Source of the DNA: Vulcanococcus sp. SFB_649D_100_25
GTDB lineage: Bacteria; Cyanobacteriota; Cyanobacteriia; PCC-6307; Cyanobiaceae
Assembly (NCBI GenBank): GCA_030833825.1
Contig: JAURGL010000007.1
Span: forward strand, 1 to 23,467
Length of the DNA stretch: 23,467 bases
Direction: 5' to 3'
Below are positions 1-6,038 of this stretch, piece by piece. Position 1 is the stretch's first letter, and each line of letters begins with the position of its first letter. Under the pieces are notes generated by a model. That model ran no database searches. It saw nothing but the letters and a program-made list of their open reading frames with translations, and was not told the origin of the DNA. Both the position numbers and the translations under genes were made by a program.

Positions 1-1
1 C

Positions 2-292
2 ATGCACAGCCTCGACGTTCCCAGACTGGAGGCGATCAGCCGGGACTACAGCGAAACCCCGAGAGAGGTCCTCTTCGTTCTTGGCTCAGGCAGCAGTCCA
101 GCTGTTGAGGTCTTCCAGGCGATCGCCCACTTGCCCCACACCACCATTGACCCTGTTCACCTGACAGAGATGCAGGCAGGGGCGAGGCGTTCGTTGACCC
201 TGTCCACACCGATGCAGATGGTCCCTGACATCGTGCGTGCTTTAGCCACGAACAATGTGGCCATCTATCAAGTGCGGCTCCTGGGGGCCTGA
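2..292 (+). CDS. Hypothetical protein, possibly 5'-truncated
   Basis: An open frame of 96 codons begins with ATG at the second base of the window, so it cannot be decided whether this is the true start or an internal Met of a longer protein. The product mixes short hydrophobic strands (EVLFVLGSGSS near residue 23) with a C-terminal strand-helix-strand (IVRALATNNVAIYQVRLLG) that resembles an ACT/ferredoxin-like fold by eye. I do not recognise the family and assign no function. It is convergent with the SnoaL-like gene 58 bp downstream. Confidence 0.5.
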   Translation: MHSLDVPRLEAISRDYSETPREVLFVLGSGSSPAVEVFQAIAHLPHTTIDPVHLTEMQAGARRSLTLSTPMQMVPDIVRALATNNVAIYQVRLLGA

Positions 293-350
293 ACTGATCC
301 TCACCACCGTCCCGTCGGAGCGGGTCCCTAGCACAGGGCCCAATCAGAGG

Positions 351-758
351 TCATGTGGTTTGGATCCCGGTGGCCTCACTCAACTGATCACGTCCATCCA
401 GGGCGATGGACACATCCTCGTAAAGCGCAACCTTCCCCCCTCTCATCTCGATGTAGCCAAAGACCTTGATCGTGGAGGCATGGGAGTCCCCGTCCGACAA
501 GGTGGTGGTGTGATGGTCAAAGCCTCGATCGCCCTGAAAGAAGATTCGCTCAATCGTCAAGCTGACCTGCGGACGGTTGGCCCGGATCCAATCCAGTCGG
601 CTGGCGATCTGGTCCAGACCTTCTAAGCGGCGTTCATTGATCTGAACCACAGCATCATCACAGAAGAAGTCCGCAAGCCGAGTGCTGTCATGCCTGGCGA
701 GGACGAGCTCTAACGCCTGTCGGACCGTTTCGACGTGCGCTTGTTCCTGCTCAGTCAT
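351..758 (-). CDS. SnoaL/NTF2-like domain protein
   Basis: The product is 135 aa from the ATG at 758 (MTEQEQAHVETVRQALE). The frame stays open upstream to 929, but that part is basic and low in structure, so the shorter start is preferred. It shows the SnoaL/NTF2 pattern: an N-terminal helix (VRQALELVLARHDSTRLADFF), a CDDAVVQI strand, helix and G-x-x-x-I, then long strands ending GGKVALYEDVSIAL. These cone-shaped folds act as small isomerases, hydrolases or ligand binders; no catalytic residue set here identifies a substrate. It faces a 237 bp non-coding stretch. Confidence 0.7.
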   Translation of the reverse strand: MTEQEQAHVETVRQALELVLARHDSTRLADFFCDDAVVQINERRLEGLDQIASRLDWIRANRPQVSLTIERIFFQGDRGFDHHTTTLSDGDSHASTIKVFGYIEMRGGKVALYEDVSIALDGRDQLSEATGIQTT

Positions 759-995
759 CCGGAGAACAGCCGCCCTTCTCAGCGTGCCTCCGGTACCAGG
801 AGTTGGCATCCCCCTTTCCGTTGCAAAGGAACCCTTACACCCTTCCCCTTGCAGCCTTCGCCGCACCTCGACCATCAACGATCTGGAGGCGTACTGAAGA
901 CAGCGCCATCTGAGATGGGGAGCACCCATGGCTCACGCGGGTGATCAACCCTGCTCAGCAAGGATTTACAGCGCCGGAGCCGATCCATTGCGAGA
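759..995. other. Intergenic region between divergent genes
   Basis: These 237 bp separate the SnoaL-like gene (minus) from the phosphoribosyltransferase (plus). I see no convincing gene. A perfect inverted repeat CCATCT-G-AGATGG lies at 906-918 and could be an operator or short hairpin. No strong -35/-10 pair stands out on either strand. Confidence 0.4.
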
Positions 996-1412
996 GTGCG
1001 CAAGGACATGGACTTGGCGATGCGCCATCTCAGCTGGCACGACTTCGATCAGGCCGTCGAGAGCATCGCCCGCCGCTGCGCCCAAGACCATTTCAGCGGC
1101 ATCTATGGGATCCCGCGTGGCGGACTTGTCCTCGCGGTAACCCTCAGCCATCGCCTGCAGATCCCCCTGGTCCATGAACCCCAAGCCCACTGCCTTGTGG
1201 TTGACGACATCTATGAGACCGGACGCACCGTGGAGCCGTTCCGGGATCGACCCGATCTGAGCACCTGGGTGTGGATCAGCAAGCGGCCCACAGACTGGTG
1301 GCAAGCGGTGGAAATCAGCTCCAGCAACGACTGGATCGTGTTCCCCTGGGAGAACCCCTCAGCCGCGGGAGACGATGAAAAGCTCTATCGCGCCTCGCGC
1401 CTTGATGGCTAA
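996..1412 (+). CDS. Phosphoribosyltransferase-domain protein
   Basis: The product is a 138 aa (or slightly shorter) type I phosphoribosyltransferase. The key motif is the PRPP-binding loop LVVDDIYETGRTV near residues 67-79, with two acidic residues followed by TGRT. An earlier strand-loop, GIYGIPRGGLVLAV near residues 35-48, matches the PPi-binding loop of the fold. These enzymes join a base to PRPP in nucleotide salvage, or are related regulators; the base cannot be read from the sequence. Possible starts are GTG 996, ATG 1008 and ATG 1020, none with a clear ribosome site. The stop overlaps the next gene by 8 bp, so the two are probably cotranscribed and translationally coupled. Confidence 0.8.
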   Translation: MRKDMDLAMRHLSWHDFDQAVESIARRCAQDHFSGIYGIPRGGLVLAVTLSHRLQIPLVHEPQAHCLVVDDIYETGRTVEPFRDRPDLSTWVWISKRPTDWWQAVEISSSNDWIVFPWENPSAAGDDEKLYRASRLDG

Positions 1413-1875
1413 GCCGACCCTGTACCTCGCCTCTCCCTACGGGTTTTCAGCCCATTGGCGCCAACGCTTGTTGCCGGATTTCGTCAACGCCCTTGAGGCC
1501 CTGGGTCTGGAGGTTTGGGAGCCCTTCAGTCGCAATGGTCAGGTCGATCTGGCGCAGCCTGGTTGGGCCTGGCGTGTCGCCCAGGCGGATCTGCAGGACG
1601 TCCGCGATGTCGATGCCCTCTTCGCCGTTGTGAACGGAACGCCTCCCGATGAGGGTGTGATGCTGGAGCTCGGGGCGGCGATCGCCCTTGGCAAACCGGT
1701 CTTTCTGTTTCGCGACGACTTCCGGCGCTGCAGCGACTCGGAGGACTATCCCCTCAACCTGATGGTGTTCAGCGGCCTGCCCCGCACGGGCTGGCGCGAG
1801 CACCTCTACGGCTCGATTGCCGAACTGGCCGATCCCAGCAAGGCCCTGATGCGCTGGATTGAGAGCCGTCCTTAG
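1405..1875 (+). CDS. Nucleoside 2-deoxyribosyltransferase family protein
   Basis: The product is 156 aa from ATG 1405 (MAKPTLYLASPYGF); ATG 1375 is an in-frame alternative. The family signature is clear: N-terminal TLYLASPYGFS, a DVDALFAVVNG strand, then DEGVMLELGAAIALGKPVFLF. In known nucleoside deoxyribosyltransferases the Glu of this D-x-G-x-x-x-E-x-G motif is the nucleophile that takes the 2-deoxyribosyl group. Related proteins are simple nucleotide N-glycosidases. The overlap with the upstream phosphoribosyltransferase supports a joint role in base or deoxynucleoside salvage or nucleotide sanitation (inference). Its stop codon overlaps the stop of the minus-strand gene at 1872. Confidence 0.85.
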   Translation: MAKPTLYLASPYGFSAHWRQRLLPDFVNALEALGLEVWEPFSRNGQVDLAQPGWAWRVAQADLQDVRDVDALFAVVNGTPPDEGVMLELGAAIALGKPVFLFRDDFRRCSDSEDYPLNLMVFSGLPRTGWREHLYGSIAELADPSKALMRWIESRP

Positions 1876-2075
1876 AGCTCAGGCGGCATCGCCTTGGCAT
1901 CCTGTGCGGCCTTCATCGCCACCTCAACGGGCACCGTGCCATCAGATCGCATCACCTGAGGCTTCTGGGTCAGCTGCTGCACCATGTGCCTGCGCTGCTC
2001 TGGAGAGAGCCGCAACAGATCGGCCAACACAGCCGGATCAATGCAGCCCAAGCGCTCCCTTGCGAGATCGTCCAT
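1872..2075 (-). CDS. Small hypothetical protein
   Basis: From ATG at 2075 the product is 67 aa (MDDLARERLGCIDPAVLADL...); a TTG at 2087 would add four residues. It is helical and soluble: a helix-turn with PAVLADLLRLSPEQRRHMVQQL, then a short hydrophilic tail ending AMPPEL. I do not recognise the family. Composition and an uninterrupted, protein-like helix make it more credible than the opposite-strand frame. It ends tail to tail with the deoxyribosyltransferase gene, stops overlapping at 1872-1875. A terminator-like hairpin for the opposite strand lies just upstream at 2109-2130. Confidence 0.55.
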   Translation of the reverse strand: MDDLARERLGCIDPAVLADLLRLSPEQRRHMVQQLTQKPQVMRSDGTVPVEVAMKAAQDAKAMPPEL

Positions 2076-2108
2076 CAACCCTTGCAACAGCCGTGCCGCG
2101 ACCCACTC

Positions 2109-2130
2109 GCCTCAGCGAGGCACTTTTTTA
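2109..2130 (+). terminator. Rho-independent terminator candidate
   Basis: A perfect stem GCCTC-AGC-GAGGC (2109-2121) is followed by AC and six T (2124-2129) on the plus strand. A T6 run is unusual in this GC-rich sequence. It could end the plus-strand salvage transcript after it passes antisense through the small gene at 1872-2075, or end an unannotated RNA. Confidence 0.55.
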
Positions 2131-2213
2131 GGCCGAAAACAGCCCCGCTCAACGCAGCGTCAGCGCCCGCTCACAGGACGCGGGACAAGCCTGACGGCAC
2201 TGATGATGGCCCG

Positions 2214-2342
2214 ATGAACAACCACCTGCCTCTCTCAGTGCTGTTTGTAGCGCTCTGCCTTGCCGTGGTGCCCCTCTCCGCAGGCCTGCTACTCCACGGC
2301 CACGCCAATTTCAGCGCCGTTCTCCATAACGCCTTCGGCTGA
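2214..2342 (+). CDS. Small single-span membrane protein (42 aa)
   Basis: A 42-residue product begins at ATG 2214 with a short polar N-terminus (MNNHLPLS), then one hydrophobic helix (VLFVALCLAVVPLSAGLLL), then a short His-containing tail ending VLHNAFG. This is a typical layout for a small thylakoid or plasma membrane polypeptide, but I cannot match it to a known photosystem, cytochrome b6f or NDH subunit. No clear ribosome binding site precedes it, so translation is not certain. Confidence 0.45.
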   Translation: MNNHLPLSVLFVALCLAVVPLSAGLLLHGHANFSAVLHNAFG

Positions 2343-2632
2343 AAACACGAACAAAACCCGCACCCTTGTCTCAGGCATCTCAGCCCTGGCTAGTGCTGCA
2401 GTAACGGCAGTCCTGGCGATGCTCTCCTACAACCTCAACGTTGATTTGCCGCACCGGAGCCTGACCGTTCCGCTTCAAGCCCACTCCGCTGCGCAGGCCT
2501 GGCGGATGGGCCGGGACTGGTTCCCCGACTATCCCCTCACCCTGGTCCTCCAGAGCCATCCCTGGAGTCAGCAGCATCCGCAGCAGTCCCCGTAGCCAGC
2601 CCCAGTACATTTGTACGAGCTGACCAATCGGA
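2343..2632. other. Gap of about 290 bp with no confident gene
   Basis: One plus-strand frame stays open through most of this stretch to 2595 and contains a hydrophobic run (LVSGISALASAAVTAVLAML) followed by a polar, His/Gln-rich tail. Its only upstream ATG lies inside the 42 aa gene, and no good start is seen. Treated as non-coding with low certainty. The LexA-like site at 2604-2617 is its clearest element. Confidence 0.35.
2604..2617. promoter_or_regulatory. LexA (SOS) box candidate
   Basis: The sequence AGTACATTTGTACG fits the published cyanobacterial LexA consensus RGTACNNNDGTWCB at every position and contains the dyad GTACA-TT-TGTAC. It sits 15 bp before the GTG start of the DUF3104 gene, where a bound repressor would block transcription or early elongation. 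The consensus is recalled from the literature; binding is not shown. Confidence 0.6.
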
Positions 2633-2929
2633 GTGGACGCTCCTCGCTTTCTGGCGGTGCGGGTCGGGGACCTGGTGGCCGTGCAGCAGCGCGGTGACTG
2701 GTGGGCCGGGGAGGTCATCCATGCCGAAGGTGGGGCCCGCTGCAGCGCGAACTCCCTGTTTCAGATCGCCTGTGTCGACACCGGAGTGATCCGCACGGTG
2801 AATGCCAACGCCGTGGTGGATGTGATCAAAAGCCGACTCTCAGGAGCGCTCGAGCCGGCGCACAATCCAGGCCATCAGGCCCAGGGAACCCGCCAAGGCG
2901 ATCAACAGGGCAAGGGTCATGGCGGCTGA
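2633..2929 (+). CDS. DUF3104-family cyanobacterial protein
   Basis: The GTG at 2633 opens a 98 aa frame just after an in-frame stop. Residues 8-65 match the small cyanobacterial DUF3104 pattern: VGDLVAVQQRGDWWAGEVIHAEGGAR, a leucine-phenylalanine strand, then VDTGVIRTVNANAVVDVI. Function is unknown; the fold looks like a small beta-barrel. The last ~28 residues are low-complexity (Gly, Gln, His) and are the antisense of a possible 26 aa membrane protein at 2840-2920, so the tail may be poorly conserved. The gene overlaps the following one by 11 bp. The upstream LexA-like box suggests induction on DNA damage (inference). Confidence 0.75.
   Translation: MDAPRFLAVRVGDLVAVQQRGDWWAGEVIHAEGGARCSANSLFQIACVDTGVIRTVNANAVVDVIKSRLSGALEPAHNPGHQAQGTRQGDQQGKGHGG
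2840..2920 (-). CDS. Possible 26 aa membrane microprotein, antisense to DUF3104 tail
   Basis: On the minus strand an ATG at 2920 opens 26 codons ending in TGA at 2840-2842. The product is one hydrophobic helix (MTLALLIALAGSLGLMAWIV) followed by a basic end (RRLERS), a textbook small single-span protein with a positive flank. Its start codon overlaps, back to back, the ATG of the gamma-glutamylcyclotransferase-like gene. No Shine-Dalgarno is visible. The odd Gly/Gln/His tail of the overlapping DUF3104 frame would be explained if selection acts on this strand. Confidence 0.4.
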   Translation of the reverse strand: MTLALLIALAGSLGLMAWIVRRLERS

Positions 2930-3332
2930 GGGAACGAACGCCGATTATGTCGGGCTGGTCTTTGTCTACGGCAGCCTCAAGCGAGGGCAACCCAACCATG
3001 AACAGCTGCGCGGCGCTGGGATCGGCGGGTCGGCCAGCCTCTCGGGCCTGAGCCTGCACGACCTGGGGCCGTTCCCGATGGCGGTGGTGGATCCGACTGG
3101 GGCTGCGGTGCTCCACGGCGAGGTCTATGCCGTCACAGCGGAACAGCTAACGGCCCTCGATCGCTTTGAGGGGGTACCGCGGCTCTACGAACGGCAGATG
3201 CACCGGCTTGATGACGGGCGAGAGGTCTGGGTCTACGTGGGTCGAGCCCAGCAGGTCCGCTTCTGCAAGACAGTTGCCTCGGGGTCCTGGTTGGGCTCAG
3301 GCCGACACCAACCAACGGCCAGCCACGGCTAA
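2919..3332 (+). CDS. Gamma-glutamylcyclotransferase-like (YtfP/GGCT) protein
   Basis: The product is 137 aa. It has the family entry motif FVYGSLKRGQPNH at residues 15-27 (YGSLKRG) and the later DRFEGVPRLYERQ, whose Glu84 is at the position of the catalytic acid of GGCT folds. Members release 5-oxoproline from gamma-glutamyl compounds or act on related amines; many bacterial ones are uncharacterised. ATG 2919 overlaps the end of the DUF3104 frame. The stop lies 36 bp inside the 3' end of the convergent minus-strand AAA+/Fe-S gene. Confidence 0.85.
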   Translation: MAAEGTNADYVGLVFVYGSLKRGQPNHEQLRGAGIGGSASLSGLSLHDLGPFPMAVVDPTGAAVLHGEVYAVTAEQLTALDRFEGVPRLYERQMHRLDDGREVWVYVGRAQQVRFCKTVASGSWLGSGRHQPTASHG

Positions 3333-5450
3333 GGCCAACGCCAAAACTGAAGCCCCAAGCCAGGCGACACGCCGAGTCGCCAACTGACGGCGCAGCAGGA
3401 CCACCGCTGCGGCCCAACCCAGCAGGACCACAGCGCTCTGACAGAAGGCGATGACATGGGCATCCGCCCTCCAGGCGGGCAGCAGGGTCGCCCAGGCGGG
3501 TTGCCAGCTCGAAAGGCTCACCGGCAACACCTGTCCCGCCTCCCCCATCCCGATCGGCAAGTGGCGTGCCAGGAGCAAAGCCCAGATCAAGGGCAGCAAT
3601 CCATAAAGGGTGCGCTGCAGGCGCTGGGCAGAGAACAACAGATGGGAAAGCGCGTACAACAGGCCCGGGAGCGACAACGCCAAGACAGCGGTGGCCAACC
3701 GCAGCGGCAGGGGGCCCTCCACCAGGGTCAAAGGAACCCAGGGCATCCAGCCGAGCAGGCGATGGGCATGGTGAAGGCAGAGATCACCGGCCAGCACCAG
3801 AAGCAACAGCGGCTCACCCCGAGGCAGGTCCATCTCCCGCTGGATGTCAGCGGCAGGGGGGCGCAGGGCCAGTTGCACAGAGCGATGCGGGCAGGCCTGG
3901 GCACAGGTGAGACAGAGCACGCAATTGCGGTTGTCGCTGAGGTGCGCTGGATGGGTCCCGAGGGGACAGCCTGAGGTCAGCAACCCCTCCCCTTCAGCCG
4001 GCCCACCCTTGAAACAGGCGTAGCTGCTGCAGCTGCCGCTGCAGGTGCCCACCTGAGCCCGCAGTTCCAGAACGGACAACTTGGCGAACAACCCGTTCAT
4101 GCCACCGACCGGGCAGAGGTACCGGCACCAGAACCGCTTCTCAAAGCGCATCGAACCGATCACCGCACCAGCAGTGATCAACAGCAGCAGGCAGCTGCTG
4201 AGCCAGGCCGTGTCCTGGAGATTCCAGACCTCCTCCCAAAGCAGGATCAAGGCGAACCCAATCGCCAGCAGGGGAGAGGCCCAATCATCGGTCTCACCCC
4301 TGGGCCAGCGGGAAGGCTGATGGCCGAGGGCCCGGACCGTCCGCTGGACGATCTCTCCCCAGACCATGAACGGGCAGAAGGAGCACCAGAGCCGTCCCAC
4401 GAGAGGGAAGCCCAACAGGATCAACGGCCACCACCAGGCCCAGAAAAGATTCAGAGCTCCGTTGTGGGCCCGGTCCTGGGGACCGAGCCAGAGCCAGAGG
4501 TTCACCAACACAAACAGCCAGCTCACAAGGCCGAACAGGAGGGTGTTCCAGAGCCATGGCGCCCGCATCAGCTCCCGGAGATGAGGCTTCCAACGCCAGA
4601 TGTCGAAGCGAACGCGCTGTTGGCGCGGCGGTGTCCAGAAAACGTCTTCGGGGATGAGCAGCGGCGCAGAGCCGCCCTCGTTGCGGCGCATCTGCTGCAG
4701 GGCCCGATAGATCAGCGTCTCCAGCTCCCGCAGGTTGTTGGGGAAGTCGTAGGCCTGCAGGCGCTTGATCACCGCCTCGGGGACCTCGGGGGCCGGGCTC
4801 CAGCCGAGCTTGCGACTGCGCAGGCGAACCCCGTAACGCATCCATTCGCCCAGGTCCTGGCGTCTGACCCGAAGGGGCGGCACCCGGATCAGCGTGCAGC
4901 AGCGCTCAAAGCCCGGACAGACGGTCTCCGAGGTGAAAAACAGACGCCCCTGAAAACCAAAGCCCCCCTTGGCCAATTCCAGCAGCTTGGGCTTGAGCGC
5001 CTCGGGAACCCGCTGCAGCTGTTCAAGCAACAGGGAGCCATCCCCCAGCAGGGCAAGCAGCGAACTGCCGGGGGGATCATCGGGGGACCCGAACAGGTCG
5101 CTGCCATCGGCCTTGAGCAGGGCCCCATCGAGCCGCACCATCAGGCGCTTGCGATCAGGGGAGCCGAAATGGATCAGGGCCGCCAGGTTGTCCTTCTCCA
5201 AGCCGGGCTCGCCGGAGATGAGAACGGGCCTGCACGCTGGATCCTGGGAGGCGCGACGGATGGCGTCCCGCAGCGCCTTGGCATAGCGGCTGCTCCCGAC
5301 CACCCCGCGTCGGGCCCGGCCCACCAGCAGCGGCGCCAGTTTCAGCAGCGCAGACGGCTCGGACAAGGGCGGCTCTGGGCCTACGACTCCAGTGTGGAGG
5401 CGTTTCCCGAAAGCGACCGCTTGGGAGCCGATACGCTCAGCCGAGTCCAC
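3297..5450 (-). CDS. Sigma-54-activator-like AAA+ domain fused to NapH/NosR-type membrane Fe-S protein
   Basis: From GTG 5450 the product is 717 aa; TTG 5366 or GTG 5324 are alternatives, and the frame open to 5855 is rejected because it runs through the GST gene. Residues ~50-250 resemble the AAA+ core of NtrC-type activators: a degenerate Walker A (GEPGLEKDN, 80-88), a Walker-B-like GDGSLLLEQ, and FPNNLRELETLIYRAL at 236-251, the usual P-G-N-x-R-E-L-E region. The GAFTGA loop is absent. Residues ~300-430 hold membrane helices, CSFCP (356-360) and FWCRYLCPVGG. Next come CSGSCSSYAC and CVLCLTCAQACP (510-521, a classic [4Fe-4S] ligand set), then four or so further helices. Family knowledge: NapH/NosR/RdxA-like proteins move electrons across membranes. 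Partner and role here are unknown. Confidence 0.85.
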   Translation of the reverse strand: MDSAERIGSQAVAFGKRLHTGVVGPEPPLSEPSALLKLAPLLVGRARRGVVGSSRYAKALRDAIRRASQDPACRPVLISGEPGLEKDNLAALIHFGSPDRKRLMVRLDGALLKADGSDLFGSPDDPPGSSLLALLGDGSLLLEQLQRVPEALKPKLLELAKGGFGFQGRLFFTSETVCPGFERCCTLIRVPPLRVRRQDLGEWMRYGVRLRSRKLGWSPAPEVPEAVIKRLQAYDFPNNLRELETLIYRALQQMRRNEGGSAPLLIPEDVFWTPPRQQRVRFDIWRWKPHLRELMRAPWLWNTLLFGLVSWLFVLVNLWLWLGPQDRAHNGALNLFWAWWWPLILLGFPLVGRLWCSFCPFMVWGEIVQRTVRALGHQPSRWPRGETDDWASPLLAIGFALILLWEEVWNLQDTAWLSSCLLLLITAGAVIGSMRFEKRFWCRYLCPVGGMNGLFAKLSVLELRAQVGTCSGSCSSYACFKGGPAEGEGLLTSGCPLGTHPAHLSDNRNCVLCLTCAQACPHRSVQLALRPPAADIQREMDLPRGEPLLLLVLAGDLCLHHAHRLLGWMPWVPLTLVEGPLPLRLATAVLALSLPGLLYALSHLLFSAQRLQRTLYGLLPLIWALLLARHLPIGMGEAGQVLPVSLSSWQPAWATLLPAWRADAHVIAFCQSAVVLLGWAAAVVLLRRQLATRRVAWLGASVLALALAVAGRWLVSA

Positions 5451-5459
5451 AGCTGAGCC

Positions 5460-6038
5460 ATGGCCCTGACCCTGTACGGCGGCGCCCGCAGCCGCGCGTC
5501 CATGCCGCGTTGGTACATGGAGGAAAAAGGGATCCCCTACACATGGGCGCTGCTGGACATGGAAGCCGGCGAACACCGCCGGGAGCCCTTCACCGGGATC
5601 AATCCCTTCGCCAAGGTCCCAGCACTGGTGGATGACGATCCATCCCTGCCGGGGGGCCGCCTGCAGCTGTTTGAAAGTGGCGCAATCCTGCTGTATCTCG
5701 CTGAGCGCTACGGCGGTGAATGTCAGAGCGCAGCCGAACGGGGACTGGCCCAGCAGTGGGTCCTGTTCGCCAATGCCACCCTCGCCACCGCCCTGTTCGT
5801 GCCCTCCAATCGCGAGCGGGAATTCCCCCGGCTGATGGAGGTGCTGGATCAGCAACTGGCAAAGGGGCCGCTGATGGGGAAAGCCTGGGGGGTGGCCGAC
5901 TGCGCCGTGAACGCCTACCTGGCCTACTTGCCGATCTTCTTCCCCCAGATCGACCTGAGCCCCTATCCCCAGGTGCAGGCCACGATTGCGGCCACCCAGC
6001 AGCGCCCCGCATACCAGAGCGTGATGGGTCAGCGGTGA
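5460..6038 (+). CDS. Glutathione S-transferase family protein
   Basis: The product is 192 aa. The N-terminal thioredoxin-like domain opens MALTLYGGARSRASMPRWY with a Ser/Arg-rich active-site loop, continues to NPFAKVPALVDDD (the cis-Pro loop) and ends with the glutathione-binding ESGAILLYLAERYG. The C-terminal helical domain has GVADCAVNAYLAYL, the N-capping Asp motif. Members conjugate or reduce with glutathione; the substrate is not predictable. The start is only 10 nt from the farthest possible start of the divergent AAA+/Fe-S gene. The stop overlaps the GTG of the next gene (GTGA), so the pair is likely one operon. Confidence 0.9.
   Translation: MALTLYGGARSRASMPRWYMEEKGIPYTWALLDMEAGEHRREPFTGINPFAKVPALVDDDPSLPGGRLQLFESGAILLYLAERYGGECQSAAERGLAQQWVLFANATLATALFVPSNREREFPRLMEVLDQQLAKGPLMGKAWGVADCAVNAYLAYLPIFFPQIDLSPYPQVQATIAATQQRPAYQSVMGQR

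Noticed and set aside
302..350. GC-rich partial dyads between the first two convergent genes
   Set aside because: Arms of only four pairs, imperfect, without T-runs; not a convincing terminator.
2260..2595. 111-codon plus ORF after the 42 aa gene
   Set aside because: Its start lies inside the other gene in a shadow frame and no usable start precedes its hydrophobic part; kept only as a note.
4320..5456. Long plus-strand ORF (378 codons) opposite the AAA+/Fe-S gene
   Set aside because: Its product is Gln/Pro/Arg-rich and featureless, while the minus strand has clear AAA+ and Fe-S motifs; it is a GC-rich shadow.
5451..5855. N-terminal extension of the AAA+/Fe-S frame to 5855
   Set aside because: It runs through the GST gene on the other strand and has no domain-like content.
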